Shown: positions 35,383 to 44,188, numbered from the stretch's first letter. The stretch is DNA of 51,237 nt from Clostridium sartagoforme (GCF_004794105.1 NZ_SRYR01000015.1:1-51237), one strand, 5' to 3'. Numbers and translations: made by a program. The notes: generated by a model not told the origin, from the letters alone.

Positions 35383-35411
35383 AAGAAAAAAGACGCCCTT
35401 ATAGGCGCCTT
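35383..35411 (-). terminator. lacI regulator terminator
   Basis: On the minus strand AAGGCGCC pairs with GGGCGTCTT (one G-T pair) and is followed by TTTTTT, about 75 bases after the regulator stop. It separates the regulator from rbsK. Confidence 0.82.
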
Positions 35412-35485
35412 CAATTTAAATCTATTTTAGTAATTCAGAATAAATTTTCTTCCTAACTATTCATTTTATATTGTTCATCAAAATT

Positions 35486-36481
35486 CTATTTTCCTATGGT
35501 GGACTTTCTCTCTACTATTTTTAAATCTAATTTCACTTTCTCCATAGAAATATCTTCTTCATTTACAATCTTCTTTACAAGCAACTCTACAGCTAACTCA
35601 CCAAACCTATACATAGGCTGCGCTACTGATGATATATCTAAATAATTAATATTTGATTCTAACCCATCGTAACCTATAAGTTTTATATCATCACAAAGTT
35701 TATACCCTAGATTATTTAAAGCCTTATAGCAACCTATTGCTAATATATCATTCCCTGCAAAAATACCATCTATATTTCTACCCTCTTCTAATAACTTTTT
35801 AGTTGCATTATATCCACCTTTTAAAGAAAACTCATCAATTCTAACTAATTCTGGTTTATATAAATTATTAACTTTAAGCTCTTCTTCAAATCCAATAAAT
35901 CTTTCATTTAAGGATTCTATATATATGGGACCTGTAACATGGGCTATATTCTTACATCCACATTCAATTAAATGTCTAGCCGCAAGCCTTCCCCCGTCTC
36001 TATCATCTGATCTAATAGAAGGTATATTATATCCAGTGTACTCTCTATCTATAGCAACTACAGGCATACCTCTCTCCATTAACGCTATAAGATCTGAAGG
36101 TGTTGCAGTATATGATGCAATTATTATTCCATCAACTTGCTTATTTATAAGCATTTCATAATATTGCCTTTCCTTCTCTCTATTATTCTCAGCATTACAT
36201 AGAATTAAATTAAAGCCAAGTTTATTAGCTGCATCCTCTGCAGCCCTAGCTACCTCTGGAAAGAATGGATTTAATATATCTGGAATAATTAGTCCTATAG
36301 TATTAGATTTTTTTCCAGCAAGTCTCCTAGCAACATCATTAGGAGTATAATTTAACATCTTCATTGCATTAATAATATTTTCCTCTGTCTCCTTGCTTAC
36401 ATATCCCTTTTTATTTATCACTCTAGATACTGTAGCAACTGATACTCCTGCAAGTTTGCTTACATCTCTTATAGTAGCTAT
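35486..36481 (-). CDS. LacI family transcriptional regulator
   Basis: A 331- to 334-residue repressor. The HTH is ATIRDVSKLAGVSVATVSRVIN, then the hinge NDVARRLAGKKSNTIGLIIPD and a periplasmic-binding-type sensor domain (NPFFPEVARAAED, DGIIIAS, IFAGNDILAIG). It most likely controls rbsK-fsa through the dyad at 35200-35229. The start is unusual: homologues begin right at M-ATIRDV, and a good AGAGGTG site lies six bases before an ATA codon at that point (36479-36481). The only standard start in frame is a GTG at 36488-36490, which is part of that ribosome binding site. Confidence 0.9.
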   Translation of the reverse strand: MATIRDVSKLAGVSVATVSRVINKKGYVSKETEENIINAMKMLNYTPNDVARRLAGKKSNTIGLIIPDILNPFFPEVARAAEDAANKLGFNLILCNAENNREKERQYYEMLINKQVDGIIIASYTATPSDLIALMERGMPVVAIDREYTGYNIPSIRSDDRDGGRLAARHLIECGCKNIAHVTGPIYIESLNERFIGFEEELKVNNLYKPELVRIDEFSLKGGYNATKKLLEEGRNIDGIFAGNDILAIGCYKALNNLGYKLCDDIKLIGYDGLESNINYLDISSVAQPMYRFGELAVELLVKKIVNEEDISMEKVKLDLKIVERKSTIGK

Positions 36482-36532
36482 GCTAATCACCTCTTGACAT
36501 TTAATTATTTAATAATTATAGCATAAATAGGA

Positions 36533-36657
36533 GGTGCTGTCGTACAATGAAAAATTAATGAAAAAAAATTAATTCTAGTAATTCTATAAGAATTACATCA
36601 ATAATTCTTCATTTCTAATTTTCAATTCTTAATTTGGGCTGTTTGTGCGACAGCCCC
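36533..36657. repeat. dispersed hairpin repeat, copy 2 (opposite orientation)
   Basis: Ends match copy 1 at 3855-3929: GGTGCTGTCG with TACAATGAAAAATT at one end, AATTTGGGCTGTTTGTGCGACAGCC at the other. The middle is longer (125 against 75 bases) and filled with AT-rich inverted sequence such as AGTAATTCT/AGAATTAC. It begins four bases after the Na/Pi cotransporter stop, so it may act as that gene's terminator. Confidence 0.75.
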
Positions 36658-36660
36658 TTG

Positions 36661-38262
36661 TTACTTACTTCCTAGATTAGCTATATTATTAGCATGGTCA
36701 CCTATTCTCTCTAAATTACTTACAATATCTAAGAAAATAACGCTTGAATCCGCTGAACAAGCTTTTTCATTTAATCTTCTTATATTACTTTCTCTAAGTT
36801 TCTTTTCTAGTGAATCAATTTCTTCTTCAACTATTTCAATTTCCTTATTATCTAATTGACCCTTATTTTTATAATGATCTATAGCTATTTCTATAGATTT
36901 TACTGTCTTATCAAAAATTAAGGATAGCTCCTGCTTAGCTTCATCACCAAGATGTATATTCTTATTCATCTTTTCCATAGCTAAATCAGCTATATTTTCT
37001 GCATGATCACCAATTCTTTCTATATCATTTATTACATGATAAGTCGAACTAAATAACTTTATATCATCTTCTGGAAGGTCTAACTGAGATAACTCTACTA
37101 AATAATCTGTTATATCTCTTTCTAAAACATTAATTATTTTTTCATTTTTATAGACCTTATCAATTGACTCTTGACTATTTTCAGTAAATGCCTTCATTGA
37201 TAGAATAACATTCTTCTTTGCCTTTTCAGCCATTCTTAATGTTTCCTTTAACACTTGTCCATTTGCTATTACGGGTGTATCTAATAATTGCTTATCTAGA
37301 TATATTGCACCTTCTTTTTCTATTTCCCCATCTCCAGGAAGTATTCTATTTACTATCTTAACTAAAAATAAAGATAAAGGAAGTAAAACAACTGTTACAG
37401 TTACATTAAAAATAGTATGCGCATTAGCTACTTGTCTAGCCACATTTACATCTGTTTTTTCAACTAAACTTATAAATGGTCCTATAAATGGGAAGAAAAG
37501 TATTGCCCCTATAGTATTAAAAAGTAAGTGTATTAAAGCCGCTTTTTTAGCAGTTCTATTTGCTCCTAATGAAGCTAGTATTGCTGTTACACATGTCCCA
37601 ATATTACATCCTAATATTACTGGAAATGCTAGTTTCATATCTATAGCTCCAGTAGTTGCTAAAGCTACTAATATACCTGTAGTAGCTGATGAGCTTTGAA
37701 CTACAGCCGTCATACCAAGACCTGCAAGTAATCCTAATAAACTATTATTAGCTACTACTAATACAAACTGTTGGAACCAACTAGCTTCTGCAACTGGCTT
37801 CATTGCTGTAGACATAGTTCCCATACCTAAAAATAATATTCCAAATCCTAGAGCTATACTTGCTATATCTCTAACTTTCTTTTTCTTTGCAACAAGTAAA
37901 ACTATAGCTCCTACTCCGATAAATATTGGAGCAATTGCATCTAAATTAAAAGATACCATTTGTGCTGTTATAGTAGTTCCTATATTAGCTCCCATAATTA
38001 CACCAGCAGCCTGTATTAATGACATTAATCCAGCATTAACAAAGCTTACAACCATTACAGTTGTGGCACTTGAGCTTTGAATTATAGCAGTAACTGCTGC
38101 ACCTACTAATACAGCTATGTACTTGTTACTAGTTAACTTTTCTAATATTGATTTTAATCCTTCTCCAGCGGCATTCTCTAAACCATCACCCATTAACTTC
38201 ATTCCATACAAAAATAAGCCTAATCCACCAATCAGGCCAGTTAAAACAGAAAAACTATCCAT
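36661..38262 (-). CDS. Na/Pi cotransporter family protein with PhoU-like tail
   Basis: A 533-residue membrane protein for sodium-coupled phosphate movement. Two inverted Na_Pi repeats each carry the QSSSATT motif (about residues 60 and 190), and a C-terminal helical domain of about 180 residues resembles PhoU (two three-helix units with IERIGDHAENIA and LERIGDHANNIA). The start at 38262 has GGGAGA nine bases upstream; the longer frame to 38400 adds AT-rich sequence with no site. A possible Pho-type direct repeat precedes the promoter. Confidence 0.93.
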   Translation of the reverse strand: MDSFSVLTGLIGGLGLFLYGMKLMGDGLENAAGEGLKSILEKLTSNKYIAVLVGAAVTAIIQSSSATTVMVVSFVNAGLMSLIQAAGVIMGANIGTTITAQMVSFNLDAIAPIFIGVGAIVLLVAKKKKVRDIASIALGFGILFLGMGTMSTAMKPVAEASWFQQFVLVVANNSLLGLLAGLGMTAVVQSSSATTGILVALATTGAIDMKLAFPVILGCNIGTCVTAILASLGANRTAKKAALIHLLFNTIGAILFFPFIGPFISLVEKTDVNVARQVANAHTIFNVTVTVVLLPLSLFLVKIVNRILPGDGEIEKEGAIYLDKQLLDTPVIANGQVLKETLRMAEKAKKNVILSMKAFTENSQESIDKVYKNEKIINVLERDITDYLVELSQLDLPEDDIKLFSSTYHVINDIERIGDHAENIADLAMEKMNKNIHLGDEAKQELSLIFDKTVKSIEIAIDHYKNKGQLDNKEIEIVEEEIDSLEKKLRESNIRRLNEKACSADSSVIFLDIVSNLERIGDHANNIANLGSK

Positions 38263-38403
38263 AGAAAAAATCTCCCTCATTATATTTATTATTGTTATTT
38301 TTGGATAATATTGTACTACCAAAATAAATATACAACTATTATATATAGTTGTAAACATGTAATTTTTATATAATAAAAAATAATTATATAAAAAAGCCAT
38401 ATA

Positions 38404-38448
38404 ATATTAACATTTTATTTATTATTTTGTCACAATACTGTCATATTA
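38404..38448 (-). promoter_or_regulatory. putative Na/Pi promoter with 11-base direct repeat
   Basis: On the plus strand TTGTCACAATA and CTGTCATATTA (38427-38448) are 11-base direct repeats, the spacing used by OmpR-type phosphate regulators such as PhoP/PhoB. On the minus strand GTGACA (38428-38433) could serve as -35, with TAATAT (38404-38409) as -10 after 18 bases, driving the Na/Pi gene. Regulation by phosphate is an inference. Confidence 0.42.
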
Positions 38449-38514
38449 TTGAGGTATTATATATTTGTAAAGTAGTTAAAGCATTATTATTTACCCCTAA
38501 AACCATCTAATGGT

Positions 38515-38560
38515 CCCTAGATTAAGTATTTCCCCAAAGTAACTTAATCTAGGGTTTTTT
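38515..38560 (+). terminator. strong plus-strand terminator in a minus-strand neighbourhood
   Basis: CCCTAGATTAAGT pairs perfectly with ACTTAATCTAGGG (13 bases, 14-base loop), with TTTTTT after it only on the plus strand. Both flanking genes are on the minus strand. On the minus strand the hairpin follows the second MetRS gene without a T run, though an adjacent ACCAT/ATGGT hairpin with TTTT may help. Confidence 0.7.
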
Positions 38561-38571
38561 CCTGTTTAAAA

Positions 38572-40161
38572 TTAATTTTTCTCATCTTTCAATCTCTTTA
38601 TTTCATCAGAAGCTCTTTTCCTATCTAACTTCTCAAATAAAGGATCTATGTTAGAAATTTTGCCTTCTTTTTTCTCTATATAACTCCAAATTGGCTCATC
38701 TAAACTTAAAGCTACTCTTAATTTTTCACAAGTCATTGGAATAAATGGTTCTAAAAGATTAGTTAAATTCACTATAACTTGCAAGGCTTCATAAGTATTC
38801 TTTTCTTTATTATCATATTCTCTATTAGCTTTCTTTATAAAATTCATAATATCTATAAGAGCATTTTTAAAGTGTCCCTCTTCGATATAATCCCCGATAT
38901 CGAAATATAAATTTAGAATTTCATCTTTAAGTTCTTTTGATATTATTCCTTTTGGTACATTTGATTTATAATTTTCTTCAATTTCAGTTAATACTTTTTT
39001 TGTGAAATTTGAAAAGTTATTTACTAAATCTCTATTAGAAACATTAATAAAATCTCTCCAAGTAAAGTCTGTATCTTTTACTTCAGGTGAGTTTAATGTT
39101 AAATAATATCTAAACTCATCTACATTATAATTTTCTACAATATAATCTGCCCATATTGCCCAATTCTTAACTGATGAGAAGTTCTTACCTTCTAGCTTTA
39201 AATATTCACTTGAAATTACTCTTAAATTAGGATTCTTCACTCCTAGTCCTGCTAATATAGCTGGGAATATCACTGTGTGGAAAGGTATATTATCTTTTCC
39301 ATGAACAAAGTAAACTCTTGAATCTTCTCCTTGCCAATAGTCCTTCCAATCTTCATCTTTGCCTTCTAAAGCCTTCATACTCGCTGTCAAATATCCCATA
39401 ACAGCCTCAATCCATACGAATATCTTTTTATCTTCATAGCCTTCTAAGGGAACATCTACCCCCCAGTTAAAATCTCTAGTAACTGCTTTATCTCTTAGTC
39501 CCTCATCTAAATATCTTTTTACAATATTTTGAGCATTTTCTCTCCAACCCTTTTGTCTAATCAAAAGCCTTCTAACATCATTTTCAAAGTTAGAAAGTGA
39601 GAAAAATAAATGCCTTGTTTCTTTTTCAATAGTTTCATTACCACATAGCTTACATCTTTTTTCTAAAAGATCTTCATAGTCTATTAATTCAGAACAATTT
39701 TCACACTGATCCTCAGAAACTAATTCCTTGCAATGAGGACATTTTCCCTCTACATATCTGTCTGATAAAAATTCATTACAATTTTCACAATAAGTTTGTT
39801 CTATTACTTTGTCATATATATAACCTTTGTTATATAATTCTAAAATGAATTCCTTAACCTTCTCCTCATGATATTCTGAATGGGTCTTCTCAAAAATATC
39901 AAAAGAAAATCCAAGACTAGCAAAGCATTTCTTAAATTCAGCATGATATTTAATTGTAGCTTCTAATGGAGTTATCCCTTCATCTTTAGCCCTCATAGTT
40001 ACCGGAGTACCATGACAGTCTGTCCCAGATAAAAATATAACTTCATCTCCCATAAGCCTATGATATCTAGCAATAATATCCCCCGGAAGCCAAACAGCTA
40101 TTCTTCCTAAATGTAATGGTCCATTAGCATAAGGCCATGCATTACCTACTATAATGTTCAT
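38572..40161 (-). CDS. second methionyl-tRNA synthetase-like protein (class I, archaeal/eukaryal type)
   Basis: A 529-residue class I synthetase fold. HIGH is HLGR in YANGPLHLGRI; two zinc knuckles are present (YCENCNEFL...CPHC and QCENCSEL...CKLC), as in archaeal-type MetRS. The KMSKS loop reads NFSSV in GKNFSSVKNWAIW, where relatives have KFSKSRNW: both lysines of the motif are gone. The C-terminal tRNA-binding domain seen in the neighbouring enzyme is absent. It may be a specialised paralogue, a resistant MetRS2-type enzyme, or no longer a synthetase. AAGGGGG precedes the ATG. No T-box of its own. Confidence 0.85.
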   Translation of the reverse strand: MNIIVGNAWPYANGPLHLGRIAVWLPGDIIARYHRLMGDEVIFLSGTDCHGTPVTMRAKDEGITPLEATIKYHAEFKKCFASLGFSFDIFEKTHSEYHEEKVKEFILELYNKGYIYDKVIEQTYCENCNEFLSDRYVEGKCPHCKELVSEDQCENCSELIDYEDLLEKRCKLCGNETIEKETRHLFFSLSNFENDVRRLLIRQKGWRENAQNIVKRYLDEGLRDKAVTRDFNWGVDVPLEGYEDKKIFVWIEAVMGYLTASMKALEGKDEDWKDYWQGEDSRVYFVHGKDNIPFHTVIFPAILAGLGVKNPNLRVISSEYLKLEGKNFSSVKNWAIWADYIVENYNVDEFRYYLTLNSPEVKDTDFTWRDFINVSNRDLVNNFSNFTKKVLTEIEENYKSNVPKGIISKELKDEILNLYFDIGDYIEEGHFKNALIDIMNFIKKANREYDNKEKNTYEALQVIVNLTNLLEPFIPMTCEKLRVALSLDEPIWSYIEKKEGKISNIDPLFEKLDRKRASDEIKRLKDEKN

Positions 40162-40215
40162 AAAAAACCCCCTTATAATAATTTGAAGAATGAAAGAATT
40201 AAAAAATGAATAATT

Positions 40216-40250
40216 ATAAGAAAACTCAGCTTAAAGCTGAGTTTTCTTAT
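40216..40250. terminator. hairpin between the two MetRS genes
   Basis: A 35-base palindrome with a single central base: ATAAGAAAACTCAGCTT and its exact complement. It follows metG on the minus strand, then comes an AT-rich tract. The CTCAGC/GCTGAG core is shared with the sortase terminator at 46333-46358. A second small hairpin (TTCAG/CTGAA, 40264-40279) lies nearer metG. Confidence 0.75.
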
Positions 40251-40349
40251 AAATCCTTAACAATTCAGTTATAGCTGAATTATTCCCTCAATTCTTTAAT
40301 TTTTTAATTCCTTAATTCTTTCATTTCTTCATTCTTTAATTTTTATTTT

Positions 40350-42293
40350 CTATCTAACTACGCTTCCTGTTGGTAGTTCCCCCGGATTTACTACTTTTAA
40401 TAAGCTATCATCATCTGTTGATGCTGCAAGTATCATTCCTTGTGATAGTTCTCCTCTTAATGTAACAGGTTTTAAGTTAGCTACTAGAACTACATATTTA
40501 CCAACTAATTCTTCTGGTTTATAGTATTGAGCTATTCCTGAAATTACTTGTCTTTCTTCTCCATTTAAATCTATCTTTAACTTAAGTAATTTTTTAGCTT
40601 TTTTAACTGGTTCACAAGCTAAAACTTTTACTACTCTTAAATCTATTTTTTCGAAATCTTCAATTGTAATTTCTTCTTTAATTGGAGTTATTTCTTTCTT
40701 CTCTTCCTTTTTATTAGCTGCTAGTTGAGCTTCTCTTAAAGCTTCTAATTCTGCTAATCTTTTATCAACATCTATTCTTGGGAATAAAGCTTCTCCCTTT
40801 TGAACCTTAGTTCCTACTACTGTTCCATCAAAACTATTTAATGATTCAAAAGTAGTGTTTTCAGTATTTATTTGCTCATTTATCTTCTTGCTTGTATCTG
40901 GTAAGAATGCAGATAGTAAAACTGAAGCAAATCTTAAACTTTCTACTAAGTTATATAAAACTGTTCCAAGTCTTTCTTTCTTTTCTTCATCCTTAGCTAA
41001 TATCCATGGAGTTGTTTCATCTATATATTTATTAGCTCTTCCTACTAAATCAAATATATATTCTAAAGCTTCTGGAATTCTTAAATGATCTATTGCATCA
41101 TTTACCTTCTTTGGAGTTTCTAAAGCTAAGCTAATTAATTCATCATCAATAGCTTCTTTTACATTATTGTTTGGAATTACTCCATCAAAGTACTTTTCAA
41201 TCATAGCAACAGTTCTAGATAATAGGTTTCCTAAGTCATTACAAAGATCAGAGTTTATCTTCTTTATAAAGATTTTATTATTAAATAATCCATCTGCTCC
41301 AAATGGAATTTCTCTTAATAAGTAATATCTAACTGCATCTACTCCAAAGCTTTCAACTAATGTTACTGGATCAACAACATTACCTTTAGACTTAGACATC
41401 TTACCACCATCAACAAGTAACCATCCATGTCCAAATACTTGCTTAGGTAATGGTAAATCTAAGGCCATTAACATAATTGGCCAATAAATAGTGTGGAATC
41501 TTAAAATATCCTTACCTATTAAATGAACATCTGCTGGCCAGTACTTTTTGTATAATTCATCATTATCGCTTCCATATCCTAAAGCACTAATATAGTTTGA
41601 TAATGCATCAATCCATACATATACTACGTGTCCTTCATCGAAGGTTACTGGAATTCCCCAGTCAAAGCTTGTTCTTGAAACACATAAATCTTGTAATCCT
41701 GGCTTTAAGAAGTTATTAACCATTTCATTTTTTCTTGATTCAGGTTGAATAAATTCTGGATGAGCTTCTATATGAGCCATTAATTTATCAGCATAATTAC
41801 TCATTTTAAAGAAGTAAGCTTCTTCCTTTGAAGTTTCAACTGGTCTTCCACAGTCAGGACAGTTACCATTAACTAATTGTGTTTCTGTCCAGAAAGATTC
41901 ACAAGGTGTACAGTATAAGCCTTCATAAGAAGATTTATATATATCTCCCTTTTCATATAATTTCTTAAATATATCTTGAACAGCCTTCATATGATAATCA
42001 TCAGTAGTTCTAATGAACTTATCATAGCTAATATTCATCATTTTCCATAAATCTTTAATTCCTGATACTATTTCATCTACATGCTCTTTAGGAGTTATTC
42101 CCTTCTCCTCAGCTATTCTTTGAATTTTTTGTCCATGCTCATCTGTTCCAGTTAGAAACATTACATCATATCCTGTTAATCTCTTATATCTAGCAAGAGC
42201 ATCTGCTGCTACTGTTGTATAAGTATTTCCGATATGAAGTTTAGTTGATGGATAGTAAATTGGTGTAGTGATGTAATATGGTTTTTTACACAT
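40350..42293 (-). CDS. metG: methionyl-tRNA synthetase
   Basis: Charges tRNA-Met. The 647-residue protein has HIGH as LHIGN near residue 20, one zinc knuckle (YCTPCESF...CPDCGR), the KMSKS loop in GGKMSKSKGNVVDP, an anticodon-binding helical domain, and a C-terminal Trbp111-type tRNA-binding domain (about residues 540-647, DFEKIDLRVVKVL...GELSQGMILAAS). It is the complete standard bacterial enzyme and sits behind a T-box leader. AGGGAGG precedes the ATG. Confidence 0.97.
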   Translation of the reverse strand: MCKKPYYITTPIYYPSTKLHIGNTYTTVAADALARYKRLTGYDVMFLTGTDEHGQKIQRIAEEKGITPKEHVDEIVSGIKDLWKMMNISYDKFIRTTDDYHMKAVQDIFKKLYEKGDIYKSSYEGLYCTPCESFWTETQLVNGNCPDCGRPVETSKEEAYFFKMSNYADKLMAHIEAHPEFIQPESRKNEMVNNFLKPGLQDLCVSRTSFDWGIPVTFDEGHVVYVWIDALSNYISALGYGSDNDELYKKYWPADVHLIGKDILRFHTIYWPIMLMALDLPLPKQVFGHGWLLVDGGKMSKSKGNVVDPVTLVESFGVDAVRYYLLREIPFGADGLFNNKIFIKKINSDLCNDLGNLLSRTVAMIEKYFDGVIPNNNVKEAIDDELISLALETPKKVNDAIDHLRIPEALEYIFDLVGRANKYIDETTPWILAKDEEKKERLGTVLYNLVESLRFASVLLSAFLPDTSKKINEQINTENTTFESLNSFDGTVVGTKVQKGEALFPRIDVDKRLAELEALREAQLAANKKEEKKEITPIKEEITIEDFEKIDLRVVKVLACEPVKKAKKLLKLKIDLNGEERQVISGIAQYYKPEELVGKYVVLVANLKPVTLRGELSQGMILAASTDDDSLLKVVNPGELPTGSVVR

Positions 42294-42365
42294 ATCATTA
42301 TTCCTCCCTAGTATTAGTTTTCATTATAAAAAGCGGTTATGTAATTTTATTTTTCCCATATATTA

Positions 42366-42640
42366 AAAAAGTCTCTATATAGGTATTAAGACCTATATAG
42401 AGACGTAATATACGCGTTACCACTCTAGTTTATATTTATTTCACAATAAATATCTCAGTAGGTGACAATAATCACCTTGCAATATAACGGTTGCTCCCGT
42501 ACTTCTCTAGCATAAGCTCAAGAAATATGCTCCAAGGCCATCTTCATCAGGTATCTTGACGCTAGCTTTCACCTCCCCTAGCTCTCTAAAGACAAAATAT
42601 TCCCAACTACTCTTCTCTTCATTGCATTTTAATCATTGTT
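42366..42640 (-). promoter_or_regulatory. T-box riboswitch of metG
   Basis: On the minus strand the leader has the AGAGAGCTAGGGGAGGTGAA start of stem I, the T-box bulge sequence AGAGTGGTAACGCG (42413-42426), and a terminator stem GTCTCTATATAGGT with its complement followed by T residues (42366-42404). Two ATG triplets in stem I (42545-42547 and 42539-42541) fit a Met specifier, but I cannot fix the specifier loop exactly. Uncharged tRNA-Met would stabilise the antiterminator and allow metG transcription. Confidence 0.93.
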
Positions 42641-42646
42641 ATTATA

Positions 42647-42675
42647 ATCATATTCTATATTAAATTTACTGTCAA
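42647..42675 (-). promoter_or_regulatory. metG promoter
   Basis: On the minus strand: -35 TTGACA (42670-42675), 17-base spacer, -10 TATGAT (42647-42652). Transcription would start near 42640, at the head of the T-box. The -35 box abuts the end of the upstream gene. Confidence 0.8.
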
Positions 42676-43014
42676 TTATTTTCCCATTTTCTTTTTAATA
42701 AGCCTATCTATCATCATCTTTGTTAGTACTACCATAAATAAACTAAATAATAATACAAAGGTAATAGCTCCTTCTCCAAATAAGAATAAACTTATAGCAT
42801 TAACTATAAATAGTAAAGTTCCTGTTGCTCCAAAAAGCTTAGCTGCTACTTTATTACAATATTCAAAAGATGTTTTATCTTTATCTGCATAAATACTTTT
42901 ATAACTAATCTTATTCTCTTTATATTTAGTTGAATTACTTTCATATAATCCACCTAAAACAAATAGTATTAATGGTATTGCTTCTGCAATCAATAAATAT
43001 ATCCAAAAATTCAT
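42676..43014 (-). CDS. small membrane protein, unknown
   Basis: A 112-residue protein with three hydrophobic helices (about residues 4-22, 60-80 and 82-102) and a charged loop between the first two (KYKENKISYKSIYADKDKTSFEY). I do not recognise the family with certainty; it looks like small DUF3784-type clostridial membrane proteins. GGGG precedes the ATG. It ends exactly where the metG promoter begins. Confidence 0.7.
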   Translation of the reverse strand: MNFWIYLLIAEAIPLILFVLGGLYESNSTKYKENKISYKSIYADKDKTSFEYCNKVAAKLFGATGTLLFIVNAISLFLFGEGAITFVLLFSLFMVVLTKMMIDRLIKKKMGK

Positions 43015-43156
43015 ATGCCCCTTATCCTTTCACTTTTTCATTGCTTTTCTTCGTAAAATAATTTTATACACTTAATTATATATTAGCAACCTACTTTTAA
43101 GATAACTTGTTAAAATTCTATGATATAATGTATAAAAAAAGATTGGAGTTGATACT

Positions 43157-43630
43157 GTGAAAAATATTGAATTCCCTTCTATGGGTTCTAGAAATATCAA
43201 AACAGGACTTGCTGTTTTGATTTGTCTTCTATTCTGGCAGAATTCACTTTTTGCACCAATAGCAGCTGTAATCTGCATGCAAGATACTGTAGAAAACTCT
43301 CTTAAAATAGGTAGAAACAGATTAATTGGAACATTATTAGGTGGTATATTAGGACTAATTTTCCTTACTACAATTGACTTTTTCTCATTAAAACCTATTC
43401 TTCCATTAGTCACTGCCATTGGAGTTATTTTAATAATTTATTCATGTAATGTTATAAAAAAACCTGCAGCATGTTCAATTGCATCAATCGTATTAATAGG
43501 TATCCTTATATCAAATGGTTATGATGATCCACTTATGTATTCTATTAGAAGAACTATAGAAACTGCCTTTGGAGTGGTTGTAGCGATTCTTATTAATATG
43601 TATATTCATCCTCCAAAAGAGAAAAATTAG
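43157..43630 (+). CDS. half-size aromatic acid exporter (FUSC/ArAE)-like membrane protein, copy A
   Basis: A 157-residue protein consisting almost entirely of the family's membrane domain: RNIKTGLAVLICLL, FAPIAAVICMQDTVENSLKIGRNRLIGTLLGGILGL, and the last helix with RRTIETAFGVVVAILINMYIHPP. Usual members are 330 or more residues with a cytoplasmic tail, absent here. The GTG start has GGAG eight bases upstream. The next gene is a paralogue 35 bases away; the two may form a hetero-oligomer. Role unknown. Confidence 0.82.
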   Translation: MKNIEFPSMGSRNIKTGLAVLICLLFWQNSLFAPIAAVICMQDTVENSLKIGRNRLIGTLLGGILGLIFLTTIDFFSLKPILPLVTAIGVILIIYSCNVIKKPAACSIASIVLIGILISNGYDDPLMYSIRRTIETAFGVVVAILINMYIHPPKEKN

Positions 43631-43665
43631 ATAAATCAAACTAACTAAAGATAAGGAGATACTCT

Positions 43666-44166
43666 ATGAAAATTACCTTCCCCAAGATCGGACTAAGAAC
43701 AATTAAGACTGCCATCGCAGTATTTTTATGCTTATTACTTTTCCCAAACGAGCCATTTTTTGCTTGTATGACTTCTGTTTTTTGCGTTCAAGATACAGTT
43801 TCTAATTCTATAAATATGGCTATAAACAGAGGACTTGGAACTATACTTGGTGCTATTATCGGACTAACCTTCTTAATACTATGTAGATTTTTCACATATG
43901 AAATTGACATATATCCTATTAGAAAGCTTTTAGTTTATATAACTATCGCTATAGGAATAATTGTAGTTATATATATTTGTAATTTAATTAAAAAACCTGG
44001 TGCTATAAATATTTCCTGTATAGCATTCCTAGCTGTAACTACAGTTCATGCTTTTACCGATCCAATTTTCTATGCTACTAATAGAACTATTGAAACTCTT
44101 TTTGGTATATTTATAGGACTGTTAGTTAATAAATTTATTTCGCCACCAAATTCAAATAAAGCATAA
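43666..44166 (+). CDS. half-size aromatic acid exporter (FUSC/ArAE)-like membrane protein, copy B
   Basis: A 166-residue paralogue of the preceding gene. The two align over their length (GLRTIKTAIAVFLCLLLFPNEPFFACMTSVFCVQDTVSNSINMAINRGLGT here), each starting with a MK-x-x-FP motif and ending in a short tail after the PP of the last helix. It also lacks the cytoplasmic domain. AAGGAG precedes the ATG. Tandem duplication and divergence is the simplest origin. Confidence 0.82.
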   Translation: MKITFPKIGLRTIKTAIAVFLCLLLFPNEPFFACMTSVFCVQDTVSNSINMAINRGLGTILGAIIGLTFLILCRFFTYEIDIYPIRKLLVYITIAIGIIVVIYICNLIKKPGAINISCIAFLAVTTVHAFTDPIFYATNRTIETLFGIFIGLLVNKFISPPNSNKA

Positions 44167-44188
44167 TTGTTAGTAGTTAATTATTAAT

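Noticed and set aside
43072..43419. 115-codon minus-strand frame antisense to the first half-size exporter
   Set aside because: No ribosome binding site, overlaps a better-supported gene with a GTG start and Shine-Dalgarno sequence.
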